The notes under the pieces were generated by a model. That model saw only the letters and a list, made by a program, of their open reading frames with translations, was not told the DNA's origin and ran no database searches. The translations under genes and the position numbers were made by a program. 64,000 bases of DNA from Kistimonas sp964291485 (GTDB taxonomy: Bacteria; Pseudomonadota; Gammaproteobacteria; Pseudomonadales; Endozoicomonadaceae), in contig OZ220224.1 in assembly GCA_964291485.2 (NCBI GenBank), positions 248,001-312,000 on the forward strand, read 5' to 3'. This document shows positions 17,645 through 26,345 of this stretch, in pieces. How positions within the stretch are numbered: position 1 is the stretch's first letter; every line of letters begins with the position of its first letter.

Positions 17645-18463
17645 TTATTCAATATCACCAACAGTTGATATTCCCAATACGTCTCTTAGGTAATAGGCAT
17701 ACCACATTAATCCATAGCGGTTTAATGGATTAAGAGGACGCCCTGCTACTGCGTTTGCCTTGGCATAAGTTTCTTGATAGCTCATATTAAGGTAGCGCAT
17801 TTGAAAGGCTGCAATGACTTCCCCTGTTCTGTCATGACCAGCGCGGCAATGTACAACAATCATTTGAGGTTTATCTTGAACGGTATTTATCATATCCCCT
17901 AAGTCATTTTGCAAATTATTAATCTCTCCCATTGATGGCAAGGTTTCTAACCAGTCTTTTATGCTTTCAGGGTAAGCCTCTGGGCTAGATATAGCACCGT
18001 AAATAGCATGATGGATGAACTTTCCTTTTTCAGGGTGTAATCTGAAAAAACTCTGTTCAATTTGTAACGCCTGTGAATCAGTGAACCAATTCAGCAAGGA
18101 TACATCAACCAATTCAAACCTCATAGGCAACGAGAAACCAAAGCGCGCACGGTAGGCTTTACGCATGGATTGAATTAAGTCATTATATGCAAAATTTCCA
18201 CCTGCCACAGGTAAATTGCTTCGGAACAAACAGTTACCTGAAACATCATCACAATAAACCAATCGTAACCGGTCTGGCTCAAATGAAGCATGCTTCTCAC
18301 GCTTGAGTATGTTCAGCCATTCACGATCATAGGGTAAGTTATTGATTTCCGTATTTACGAATGGACTATCACTTTCATCACGAGCAGCTAGTGCTGATGA
18401 AGTAGTAATTAAGAACATGTTGAATATGGACAATATGAGTAATAATAATCTGAGTATAAACAC
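17645..18463 (-). CDS. Secreted protein with a tyrosine/dual-specificity phosphatase active site
   Basis: 272 residues, GTG start with AGGA 10 bases upstream. The N-terminus is a clear signal peptide (FILRLLLLILSIFNMFLITTSSALA, cleavage near residue 27). The catalytic loop VVHCRAGHDRTG matches the HCX5R signature of cysteine phosphatases: Cys206, Arg212, followed by Thr. Such loops with a following G(K/R/D) are found in PTPs, DSPs and the phytase-like PTPs. A general acid Asp could be in the loop before. The gene is AT-rich compared with its neighbours and has no operon partner. It would act outside the cytoplasm, on host phosphoproteins, phosphoinositides or inositol phosphates; which one cannot be told from sequence. 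Confidence 0.78.
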   Translation of the reverse strand: MFILRLLLLILSIFNMFLITTSSALAARDESDSPFVNTEINNLPYDREWLNILKREKHASFEPDRLRLVYCDDVSGNCLFRSNLPVAGGNFAYNDLIQSMRKAYRARFGFSLPMRFELVDVSLLNWFTDSQALQIEQSFFRLHPEKGKFIHHAIYGAISSPEAYPESIKDWLETLPSMGEINNLQNDLGDMINTVQDKPQMIVVHCRAGHDRTGEVIAAFQMRYLNMSYQETYAKANAVAGRPLNPLNRYGLMWYAYYLRDVLGISTVGDIE

Positions 18464-19589
18464 GATGTTTTTCCTAAAAAATACAACGATTCATGTTAGC
18501 ATCAAAATGTGAAGGGTCTTTAATTTTTTTAAGCTGTTAAAAGTACGCTTTGAATCTAGCAGTTCGTTTTTCATTACATAAAGAAATATAAGTGCGACAT
18601 TACGTGTAATGCTTAGCTATGCCTATGGCTGCTCAGTAAATCATGTGCTGACGATTAATACGACTTTTGTCAGGTATATCAATGAAGAGAAAAGTAGGGA
18701 TATAGCGACTAATTGATGTTAAAAGCAATATAATGAAGCGTCTTGTCTAAAAGTTATAGTGTTTCATGGATAACAACAATTCAGCTATGGGTGGTTCAGT
18801 CAGTACCTTAAGATTTTTAAATACTACTTATCTATTTTGTAGCTTTTCAAATTGATCACATGTACCGGAACCGTATCAGCTGATAGCATCTAAGTGACAT
18901 CACTGAATAGATGGATACGTTTATCTGTCTGGGTCTTTACACCAGAAATTCTAAAGTAAAACAAATTACTCAATCGCTCGAATAGTGTGCAGGAAGTGAC
19001 TATTTATTGAGATGAAAGGGTAACAGAATTATTTTAAAATCAGGGTTAGTAATAGAGCTACACCAATGATGGAATGTTATAAGATGATGGACCATTGCAG
19101 GAAAAGAGTTTTCCTTTAAGTCACGACTGGATATGACTGCGGACTTTTGTGCAGGCCGGGTAGTGAGGATATTGCCTGAGTATTAGTCGCCGGATGTGGA
19201 TTTTAATCTCATCTGCCCGAGCCGTCAGCAGATAACACCGGCGGTATTGTTGTTAAGTGACAGGCTCAGGGATAAGTTTGCAGAATGGTTAAAGTGACAA
19301 TAGGGCGATACGAATCAGCATTTTTAAAATGCGCATATAATGCTTTAGTAGTGCGATTACGCATTTTCTATTGTTTAGACTTGCTGTCTTTTATTGTTAA
19401 TAAGCTCTTTATGAAAGAGAGTGGAAAGGAATTTTGAATAATTGATGTCAACATGCTTTTTTTGGTGGTTAGCAATGTTTTTTTAGTTTGGAATGACGTA
19501 TTGAATCGGAAAATTAATATTTCATACAGGAAAGTGGAACTTTTTATTCAGCGACGACTCTGAGGAATATCTATTGAAGAAGAGTTTTT
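18464..19589. other. AT-rich gene-free stretch (about 1.1 kb)
   Basis: No convincing coding frame in either direction. It is mostly AT-rich, with one short less AT-rich patch (about 19120-19280) that has no open frame and may be a degenerate remnant. A TATAAT near 19338, beside the short dyad GCATTTTTAAAATGC (19319-19333), could belong to the promoter of the IS-split gene downstream. Otherwise nothing recognisable. Confidence 0.55.
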
Positions 19590-20010
19590 ATGGAATCACG
19601 TTCATCCGTAGCGCCGACAAGCACTGCCAGTCAGACTACTCAGTCGTCACCTTCGGTAGCTTCAACGTCTCACGCAAGCACTTCACCATCACACGAAGCT
19701 CCGCAGGATGTGGGCGTATTGGTAAACCCAGAATCTGTAGACATTCAGCCTTCCGGTTCACGGCAGGAGAGCTATACCCCGATATCATCCAGAGAATTGA
19801 AGCCATTAAGCGCAGCGGAAGGTCAAGAACCACCCGTTAGCTTATCGAGCTTGCCAGGAACTTCAAAAGAACAACCTGATGCGGGCGAAACCAGCAAGTT
19901 AGAAGAGAAGCTTAAGGAAAAACATCATGATTTCTTAAAGGGATTAAGGGAATGTGATCAACAGTGTAAAAATGATAGTAATATTAATAAGTCAGCAAGA
20001 ACTTTTTTTT

Positions 20011-20014
20011 CTAG
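20011..20014. repeat. Target site duplication CTAG (left copy)
   Basis: CTAG directly precedes the left terminal repeat of the IS5-family element, and the same CTAG follows the right end at 21175-21178. A 4-base CTAG-type duplication is usual for this family. Confidence 0.9.
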
Positions 20015-21174
20015 GGAACCTGCGATTAAGTCCCCAATAATAAGCTAATCTCCACTCAGCCTTTGCCGGAGATCAGTCATGGACCAACAGCTCAGCTTTT
20101 CTGACGCTGAATTCACTCAAAAGCGTCGCCAGACCCGCAAAGAAATATTCCTTGCCCGTATGGATAAACTGATTCCCTGGCATCGTCTTGAGACAATTAT
20201 TGAACCTCATTACCCCAAACCCGGTAATGGGCGTAGACCGTACCCGTTATCCACCATGCTCCGGATACACTGCCTTCAACAATGGTACAGCCTCAGTGAT
20301 CCGGCCATGGAAGATGCCCTTTATGAAATTGCGTCCATGCGATTATTTGCCGGATTGTCTCTGGATAAAGCAATTCCTGATCGCACAACCATTATGAACT
20401 TTCGACACCTGTTGGAGGCTCACAATCTGGCTCGGGCTATTTTCACGGACGTAAACCAATGGCTGACAGAGTCTGGTATCGTTTTGAAAGAAGGCTCTCT
20501 GGTCGATGCCACGATCATCGAAGCTCCGACATCCACAAAGAATCAGACGGGGCAGCGAGATCCCCAAATGCACCAGACCAGAAAGGGTAACCAGTGGTAT
20601 TTCGGAATGAAGGCGCATATTGGTGTCGATGCCCGTACAGGTTTGACTCATAGTCTGGCGACAACAGCCGCCAATGAACATGACCTTAATCAAGCCAGTA
20701 ACCTGTTGCACGGTGATGAACAGTTTGTCTTTGCCGATGCCGGCTACAGAGGAGCCGAGAAGCGAAAAGCGCTCAATACAGACGCTGTACAGTGGCATAT
20801 AGCCGAACAACCAGGCAAGTTAAAGAGACTCAGGAAACACCCTCGAATCAATAAAGTCATTTTGAAAACGGAATACCTGAAAGCCAGCATTCGAGCCAAG
20901 GTGGAACATCCCTTCAGAATCATCAAATGCCAGTTTGGATTTATCAAAGCCCGTTATCGGGGACTTCGGAAAAATGATGGCAAACTGGCGATGTTATTCG
21001 CTCTGGCAAACATGGTTAGACTGGACCAAATGATCCGGGCACAGGGTTAATGTATCCGAAAGCCGGACAACCGGCTTCAATGGTAAGAAACTGAGTAATT
21101 TTCAGGCTGGATAATAGTGAATTAATGACTTTTCATTCACTGTGTTTCTTTAACGTCACTTGCTCGCAGGTTCC
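20015..21174 (+). mobile_element. IS5-family insertion sequence, complete (1160 bp)
   Basis: Bounded by terminal inverted repeats GGAACCTGCGATTAAGT (20015-20031) and, on the other strand, GGAACCTGCGAGCAAGT (21158-21174), 15 of 17 identical, and flanked by CTAG duplications. It contains one intact transposase gene. Size and ends fit the IS5 subgroup. The intact ends, intact transposase and still-open flanking frame indicate a recent insertion. Confidence 0.95.
20079..21050 (+). CDS. IS5-family transposase
   Basis: 323 residues, GGAG site 8 bases before the ATG. DDE-type transposase: an N-terminal DNA-binding part (PYPLSTMLRIHCLQQWYSLSD), then the DDE pattern with Asp in SLVDATIIEAP, Asp in VFADAGYRGA, and Glu in the C-terminal KVEHPFRIIKCQFGF, which is the typical 'Y-R-E' signature region of IS4/IS5 enzymes. 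Full length for the subgroup (about 320-330) with no disruption, so probably active. It occupies most of the element. Confidence 0.95.
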   Translation: MDQQLSFSDAEFTQKRRQTRKEIFLARMDKLIPWHRLETIIEPHYPKPGNGRRPYPLSTMLRIHCLQQWYSLSDPAMEDALYEIASMRLFAGLSLDKAIPDRTTIMNFRHLLEAHNLARAIFTDVNQWLTESGIVLKEGSLVDATIIEAPTSTKNQTGQRDPQMHQTRKGNQWYFGMKAHIGVDARTGLTHSLATTAANEHDLNQASNLLHGDEQFVFADAGYRGAEKRKALNTDAVQWHIAEQPGKLKRLRKHPRINKVILKTEYLKASIRAKVEHPFRIIKCQFGFIKARYRGLRKNDGKLAMLFALANMVRLDQMIRAQG

Positions 21175-21178
21175 CTAG
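21158..21178. repeat. Right terminal inverted repeat and CTAG duplication of the IS
   Basis: ACTTGCTCGCAGGTTCC (21158-21174) is the reverse complement of the left end with two mismatches and is followed by CTAG at 21175-21178. Confidence 0.9.
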
Positions 21179-22229
21179 CCTTCCCTTTCCTGACCCGATA
21201 TGGTGTGAAACCCATAAAAAAGATTGCGAGAAAATTATAAAAGGATCATCAAGTTGCATAGATTATGATGGGAGTTGTGAAGGGTTTAGATGTGATTCTT
21301 ATAATGTAGAGTCTATGTACAGAGAAATGGGTCTTTCAGATCATGAAATTGAAGACAAACAATCTATTGTTGTTGTAACGCTCCGCTATTTTCCCAATGT
21401 TAATAATGATAACCGTGAGCAACAAGAATGTTTTGATAGTTTTGTGTCTCTTTTTTTAAGAGAACTTGAAAGAAATGAAGAAAGGAAATGTAAGGATTTT
21501 ACTATGGGGTTACGAGCTCTCTATAATTGGCCGATTGAGGGGCGTAGTTGGGTTAATACAGAAGATTTTTTGATGTTCTATTTTTGGATTTTTATACGAA
21601 GATATAGAAAGTCGGATTTTTTGATTGATGCCTTGAGAGAAGTTAAGAATAAGATGGGTGATAAATATTTAGAAGAAGTCATTGGGCTAGATCTAGCGGA
21701 AATACCTAGGAAGATATTTTGTCATGATGCATGGTCTATTGAAACTCCTCCAGAAATTGGTGGTTGTGTAGAAGAAGAATCCGGACATAATGATGGTTTC
21801 TGCTGCGGAAGAGCTTATAAAGAGACTGTTGTTGTGCATCCGAAGATATATGCCAGAATCATTCGTGCTGATAATATGTCTAAGCACTTTTGTCAGGCGA
21901 TAAAAAAGCTTTGGGAAAATGATCAGCTGGAAGATGTAGGTAAGTATAGTCTGTTTCTATCTGTTTTTGGACAAAATATGTCAACATTAAACTCAGTTTC
22001 AAGTGAAACAGTCAGTAAGTTTTTCATGGATATATCAAGTGCTATTGAGTTCGCGCCAACAGAAGCTAAGTTTTCTGAAGCAGAGAAAAGCTATGAGGGA
22101 AAAAGGAAGCGAAGTAGAGATGAAGAATCAGAAGTGGAAACTCCAAAAAAGAGCAAGACAGAATTACAGACTTCTTCAAGTTGAATGCTAATCATAAAGC
22201 AATACAGCCCTGAAAAAACTGATGCTTTA

Positions 22230-22463
22230 TCACAGGCAGCCACCATTCATGTTTTTATGGTAATTTGGTGTTTCTTCAGTGACGCAAGTCATCATTGTAT
22301 TCATATCGTATGATGATAAGACTGCACCAAGGTTTTCAGGTTTCGCGTTATTAACCTGTGTTGAGTAAAAGCCCATCGCCAAAATAAAAACAACAATCAG
22401 CAATAAGCATGACATTTCAATAAGTGCGGTGCCACGGTTTTTCTTGATAGTTGATGTCTGCAT
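22230..22463 (-). CDS. Small pilin/TadE-like membrane protein
   Basis: 77 residues with a strong GAAGGAG site 6 bases before the ATG. The sequence starts with a basic stretch (QTSTIKKNRGTALIEMS), followed by one hydrophobic helix (CLLLIVVFILAMGFYS) and a polar tail with two Cys. 'RG.ALIEM' plus a helix resembles the N-terminus of TadE/TadG or Flp-type pilins, where a Gly-x-Leu-x-Glu context is processed by prepilin peptidase. No other pilus genes are nearby. The resemblance is short; it could equally be a small secreted peptide of the AT-rich island. Confidence 0.5.
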   Translation of the reverse strand: MQTSTIKKNRGTALIEMSCLLLIVVFILAMGFYSTQVNNAKPENLGAVLSSYDMNTMMTCVTEETPNYHKNMNGGCL

Positions 22464-22892
22464 AAGTCTCCTTCTTCGTATTCTCTGGTGACCAATTTTC
22501 GTTTGTTAGTGTTTTGCTAATTAAAAATCTAATAGGTTTAAATAGGTTTTTTAAATTAAAAATAATTTTTTTTAATTTGTAGTTATAAGTTACAAAATTA
22601 AATTGTTTGAGTCAATAAAAATCAAAGTTAAAAGATGTTTTTAATATATAAATGCATTTAATTAGTTGTTTGTGAATAAAGGGTCGGAATCAAATCGCTA
22701 CTTGCTCTAATGGGTGAATTATGACTATTTCTATTTGTTATATAAAAATTGCAATAACGTAGCCATTTCATGAGGTAGCGGGTTATATGTGAAGGCGTTG
22801 GCCGACAGCATGCCAGCTTACTGGCCGCAAAGATGGATAATAAGTAGTACCAGTTTTTTTATTTCCCTTCGGAAGGTTCCTTCCGGAACTTG
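22464..22892. other. AT-rich intergenic stretch
   Basis: About 430 bases, very AT-rich up to about 22700, without a plausible gene. Near 22862-22888 there is a GC-richer dyad (GGAAGGTTCCTTCCGG) which may be part of a regulatory site for the aminotransferase downstream. Confidence 0.5.
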
Positions 22893-23015
22893 ATGAACCT
22901 CTATACTGTATTCCCTTCCCGACTAACAGAATCAGGAGATAAGCTGGTATGGGGCACGAAACGCGTAAGTCTTTTGTCGAAGAGCGCATCGGACAAAAAG
23001 TTGCGGGACAATTTA

Positions 23016-24203
23016 ATGGATAATTCATTTGATGTTGACCGTGCAAGACATGAAACTCCAGCCAGCCGTGAAATTATTCATTTCAACAATGCCGGCGCAT
23101 CATTAATGCCTGTAACAGTCTGTGAGGCGTTGCTTTCGTATCATCAGGCAGAGGAGCAGATGGGCGGTTATGAAACCGCAGAGAAGTACTCCGTCCGATT
23201 GAATGATTTCTATCGTGTTGCTGCACAGTTAATTCATTGCACTGAATCAGAAATTGCCTTTACAGAAAATGCAACGCGAGCCTGGCAACTGGCTTTTTAT
23301 TCGTTAAGCTTCAAACCCGGTGATAAAATCCTGACCAGTATTGCTGACTATGGTAGCAACGTTGTTGGCTATATCCAGCAGGCGAAGCGCTATGGGGTAG
23401 AAGTGATTTTTGTGCCCAATGATGAGTATGGGCAGATCAACACTGACGCACTGGCAAACCTGTTGGATGAAAAGGTTAAACTGATTTCTATCACACATAT
23501 CCCTACAGGGAATGGCCTTGTAAATCTGGCCAAACAGGTGGGTGATATCGCCAGATCTGCAGGTATCCCTTACATACTGGATGCCTGCCAGAGTGTCGGG
23601 CATATCCCCATTGATGTTGAAGCGATTGGTTGCGATGTCCTGTGTGCTACGGGAAGAAAATATTTGCGTGGCCCAAGGGGTACAGGCTTTCTGTATATAC
23701 GGCAATCATTATTGGCGTCGCTTGAGCCACTCATGCTTGATCAACATGCTGCGCCGTTAGTTTCACCAACCGAGTATCAGGCAAGAACAGATGCCAAAAA
23801 GTTTGAAAGCTGGGAGCAGTATTGCGCGGGAAAATATGCGCTTACCCAGGCCATGGAGTATGTCCAGTTCTGGGGTGTTGAGGCTATTCAGGCAAGGGTT
23901 TATACACTGGCGGATAACCTCAGGTCTCAACTCGCCGAGGTTGATGGCATCACACTTTCCGACGAAGGAAAGGAGAAGTCTGGCATCGTGACCTTTTATG
24001 CAAAACAGGAGAGTGTGGATAACATCAAAAGCTATCTGGCAGCGCATAAGATTAATGTATCCATATCAAGAGGTTCGGGAAGTTTGGTTTCGTTTCAGAA
24101 AAGAGGTCTGTCGGAAGTCGTGCGAGCCTCACTGCACTATTTCAATACAGAGCAGGAAATTGAGTATTTTGTTGGAACGCTAAGAGAGTTCATACGTCAA
24201 TAG
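23016..24203 (+). CDS. Class V aminotransferase (cysteine desulfurase / isopenicillin N epimerase-like)
   Basis: 395 residues from the ATG at 23016, chosen over ATG 22893 because the family is about 380-400 long and the upstream segment (VFPSRLTESGDKLVW...) does not look like family sequence; GGGA precedes it. PLP-dependent fold type I enzyme: substrate motif HFNNAGASLMP at the N-terminus, ITHIPTGNGLVN, YILDACQSVGHIPIDV with the PLP-contacting Asp, and CATGRKYLRGPRGTGFLY with the Schiff-base Lys. No mobile Cys loop typical of IscS/SufS was seen, so it may be an amino acid lyase or epimerase type rather than a sulfur donor. No linked pathway genes. Confidence 0.82.
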   Translation: MDNSFDVDRARHETPASREIIHFNNAGASLMPVTVCEALLSYHQAEEQMGGYETAEKYSVRLNDFYRVAAQLIHCTESEIAFTENATRAWQLAFYSLSFKPGDKILTSIADYGSNVVGYIQQAKRYGVEVIFVPNDEYGQINTDALANLLDEKVKLISITHIPTGNGLVNLAKQVGDIARSAGIPYILDACQSVGHIPIDVEAIGCDVLCATGRKYLRGPRGTGFLYIRQSLLASLEPLMLDQHAAPLVSPTEYQARTDAKKFESWEQYCAGKYALTQAMEYVQFWGVEAIQARVYTLADNLRSQLAEVDGITLSDEGKEKSGIVTFYAKQESVDNIKSYLAAHKINVSISRGSGSLVSFQKRGLSEVVRASLHYFNTEQEIEYFVGTLREFIRQ

Positions 24204-24406
24204 TGGACTGTTTTGCTGTCATATCATTTGGAACCATTGCACGCTGATTGATAATCATCGATCCCATATCGCCATTATTGGCTTTGGTGTAAGGCAGCCT
24301 GGTTCAAACGTGGGTTCGTACCTTGAAAAACGGCGCTGCAGGATGCACTTAGCAATACTCGACCGGTTAGGCGGTGTGAAGTATCCATGTCGTTTGAGGA
24401 TCCAAT

Positions 24407-24775
24407 ATGAATGAACCATCGGTGACAGTTATCACTTGTCTGATAACCTTCTTCTTTGTATTTGCCGGTTCGATCAAAATTCTGGGTTGGCAAAAGCTGA
24501 TCTTTGAAACGCAATTGCAGTTTTTTATTAAATACGGACTTAACCGTCGTGTTATGGCTCTGGTTGGTATTGTTGAGCTTTTCGGGGCCATCGCGATCTG
24601 GTTACCGGGTTTTATCGGTATTACTGGTGCCCTGGCAATTTTTGCGACCTCCGCCGGTGCGATCTTTTGTCATCTCCGGTTTGATACCTGGAAGGATGGG
24701 ATTCCGGCCATGATAACGCTGATCCTTTCAGGTCTGATTTTATGGGCAAAACTGAGTACGTCAGGTGTTTTATAA
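24407..24775 (+). CDS. DoxX-like membrane protein
   Basis: 122 residues, four transmembrane helices (about 5-24, 46-66, 70-90, 98-116), GAGG site 8 bases before the ATG. The pattern FFFVFAGSIKILG and GIVELFGAIAIWLP with 'F.RFDTWKDGIPAMI' fits the DoxX-like family, whose members are small quinone-linked or redox-associated membrane proteins, in most bacteria of unknown role. Preceded by 200 bases with no gene. The neighbours (aminotransferase, MerR regulator) do not suggest a pathway. Confidence 0.75.
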   Translation: MNEPSVTVITCLITFFFVFAGSIKILGWQKLIFETQLQFFIKYGLNRRVMALVGIVELFGAIAIWLPGFIGITGALAIFATSAGAIFCHLRFDTWKDGIPAMITLILSGLILWAKLSTSGVL

Positions 24776-24836
24776 TCACAAAATGACGATTGCATCAGTG
24801 TTTACGATGTTTGCACTACCACATTTGGTGGGGGGC

Positions 24837-25274
24837 TTATGCACCATACCTTGGGATCATCTCAAGATCAGGCTGGATAAACGTCTGTCGGGCCTCTTTC
24901 GAGAAAAGCACATCCGTTGTGTAGTGCGTCAGCATGATATCTGTATCTAACATCTCCGGGTTCTGATCAATAAATGAAAGGGAGGATTCAGCCTTTTCGG
25001 TTTTCTGCATGAAGTGATGGACAGCCAGTAATCAGGCCTGGGTTAGCGTTTCATGGTATTTCGAGGCAGGGACGCCATTGTGCTGTATAAAGTGATTTAG
25101 TGACTCCCGCATCATGGGTATAGCCGTCTCAATCGTATGCTCAACCAGATAGATGTAGGCCAGCCGTAGATGCGATTTATGGTCAAAATCGGAGACGGGG
25201 AATTCACAGGTTTCTAACTGTGTTTTGAAGATTGAGTCTTCTTTAGATAATAAGTGTCGTATTGTGTTGTCCAT
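24837..25274 (-). pseudogene. Small conserved hypothetical protein, interrupted by one in-frame TGA
   Basis: From the ATG at 25272-25274 the frame reads 80 residues (with FDHKSHLRLAYIYLVEHTIE and ASKYHETLTQA) and meets TGA at 25032-25034. The same frame then stays open for 64 more codons (LLAVHHFMQKTEKAESS... to HYTTDVLFSKEARQTFI) down to the TAA at 24837-24839. The family I recall has 'HRAHLRLAW.Y...YHET.T.AW' near this point, so the TGA very likely replaced TGG (Trp). The full length would be about 145 residues, normal for the family. Function unknown. The TGA is not in an SECIS-like context that I can see. A recent nonsense mutation is the simplest explanation. Confidence 0.8.
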
Positions 25275-25356
25275 TCTGAGTATTGCTTTCTTTTGAGTTA
25301 ACCAATGGTAAAAAGTTGCAACGCGTTATCACGTTTTCTCGTGAATAGAGTCTCGT

Positions 25357-25389
25357 CTGCGTGTAATGCCGCATAGGCATTACACGCAG
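25357..25389 (-). terminator. Terminator-like hairpin after the MerR gene
   Basis: CTGCGTGTAATGCC and GGCATTACACGCAG make a perfect 14-bp stem with a 5-base loop, 9 bases beyond the MerR stop codon. It separates the regulator from the broken gene downstream on the same strand. No T-run. Confidence 0.65.
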
Positions 25390-25397
25390 CGCCTTAC

Positions 25398-25919
25398 TTA
25401 TTGCTTTGACCAGGCGCGAATATCAGCAATTTCATCTTGATCAATTTTCAGGGATTCCAGGAATTCCTGATGTGCATCGGGCTCCATTTTTTCAAATTGC
25501 TGATGCCAGTTCTTCATGTCCTCTTCACTGAAACCGGCAGCTTGCATGATTTCTACCCAGCGTTCTTTGTTGACCATCTGTTGCTCCAATAAATTGGGTT
25601 GTTCCAGTAGCATGACAATCGCTTTCTGCTGTTGACGCAGTTTCTGGATCTCTTTTTCCAGCAACGTAAACTGGTCTCGCAGAATGCGCTCTTGTGACAG
25701 GTCGTCCTCACGATACAGCAGTGCTGCGATGTTACTGATTGGCACGCCAAACGAACGGTACGCAATAATGGCTTCCAGTCGTTTGATTTCTTCAGCACCG
25801 TACCACCGATAACCATTCTCTGAACGATTGTGGGGGCACAGTAGCCCGACACGCTCATAGTAAAGAATCGTGGTGCGGGAAATATCGTACTTCCTGGCCA
25901 ATTGGGTAACAGTGAGCAT
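25398..25919 (-). CDS. MerR-family transcriptional regulator
   Basis: 173 residues, GAAGGAAG site before the ATG. N-terminal winged helix-turn-helix (residues 1-70): LTVTQLARKYDISRTTILYYERVGLL, then NGYRWYGAEEIKRLEAI, the MerR hallmarks. A coiled-coil dimerisation helix (about 80-115) and a C-terminal acidic domain (WHQQFEKMEPDAHQEFLESL and IADIRAWSKQ) follow. The typical metal-binding Cys of CueR, ZntR or MerR is not present, so a small-molecule effector is more likely. No divergent target gene is adjacent: about 430 bases lie before the efp start. Confidence 0.88.
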   Translation of the reverse strand: MLTVTQLARKYDISRTTILYYERVGLLCPHNRSENGYRWYGAEEIKRLEAIIAYRSFGVPISNIAALLYREDDLSQERILRDQFTLLEKEIQKLRQQQKAIVMLLEQPNLLEQQMVNKERWVEIMQAAGFSEEDMKNWHQQFEKMEPDAHQEFLESLKIDQDEIADIRAWSKQ

Positions 25920-26290
25920 ATGACTTCCTTCGTGAGCACAGGAGCTATTCTCAGCCCTATACTTGTAGACGGGTCAACAGGTGGGTATGGCAGTTTAGGG
26001 AATTATGATTCGAGGCTCTATCTATCTCTGGACGATGAGGTGGTTACAGGCGTTATGATATGCGAGCCAGGAGGTTTGTGACGCTGGTTTGTCACAATAA
26101 AAGTGTATCGTCCTATCGCCCTGACAGTGATCAGTGGTATTGCCCCATAGGCTATTAGCCTTGCGGGTGGTGTGTATTGCTGGTGTTGCGGCGACATGAT
26201 TGTCTGTCCAGCAATCTTTGTTGCTGTCATTTCTCAAAATGAGCAAAAGCGGGAAAAACCAGGGATCATTGGTGCTGTCAGGGATAAAAA
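25920..26290. other. Intergenic region between MerR and the efp promoter
   Basis: No convincing gene. It contains the inverted repeat TTGTGAC ... GTCACAA (26076-26097, 8-base loop), which may be a terminator or an operator dyad. Nothing else recognised. Confidence 0.4.
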
Positions 26291-26319
26291 TTCACGTATG
26301 AGTATTGAGTCTATATAAT
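26291..26319 (+). promoter_or_regulatory. Sigma-70 promoter of efp
   Basis: TTCACG (26291-26296), 17-base spacer, TATAAT (26314-26319), giving a start of transcription near 26326 and a leader of about 20 bases before the efp ATG. No clear Shine-Dalgarno in that leader. Confidence 0.7.
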
Positions 26320-26345
26320 TGTGGATTTTTTAGGGTGTAATCCTG

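Larger units (their letters stand above)
19590..22184 (+). pseudogene. Effector-like gene of unknown family, split by an IS5-type element
   Basis: If the element (20015-21174) and one CTAG copy are removed, the left part (from ATG 19590) joins the right part (21179-22184) in one unbroken frame of 476 codons, so the gene was intact before insertion. The N-terminus (about 1-100) is Ser/Thr/Pro/Gln-rich and probably disordered. A Lys/Glu-rich coil follows. A Cys-rich segment (ECDQQC, WCET, KDCEK, SSCID, GSCEGFRCD) spans the insertion point. The body is alpha-helical-looking. The tail has basic clusters KRKRSR and TPKKSKTE that look like a eukaryotic nuclear localisation signal. No family recognised; a host-targeted effector is inferred. 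As it stands, the left part would yield a 152-residue truncated protein. Confidence 0.8.

Noticed and set aside
19590..22184. The IS element lying between two unrelated genes rather than inside one
   Set aside because: The joined frame is exact and continues for over 300 codons, with the CTAG duplication at the split.
24204..24406. Coding remnant between the aminotransferase and DoxX genes
   Set aside because: Short translated fragments (GFGVRQPGSNVGS) looked suggestive, but no consistent frame or family was found.
25032..25034. TGA at the break as a selenocysteine codon
   Set aside because: The expected residue is Trp, and no SECIS-like stem was seen directly downstream. A nonsense mutation is simpler.
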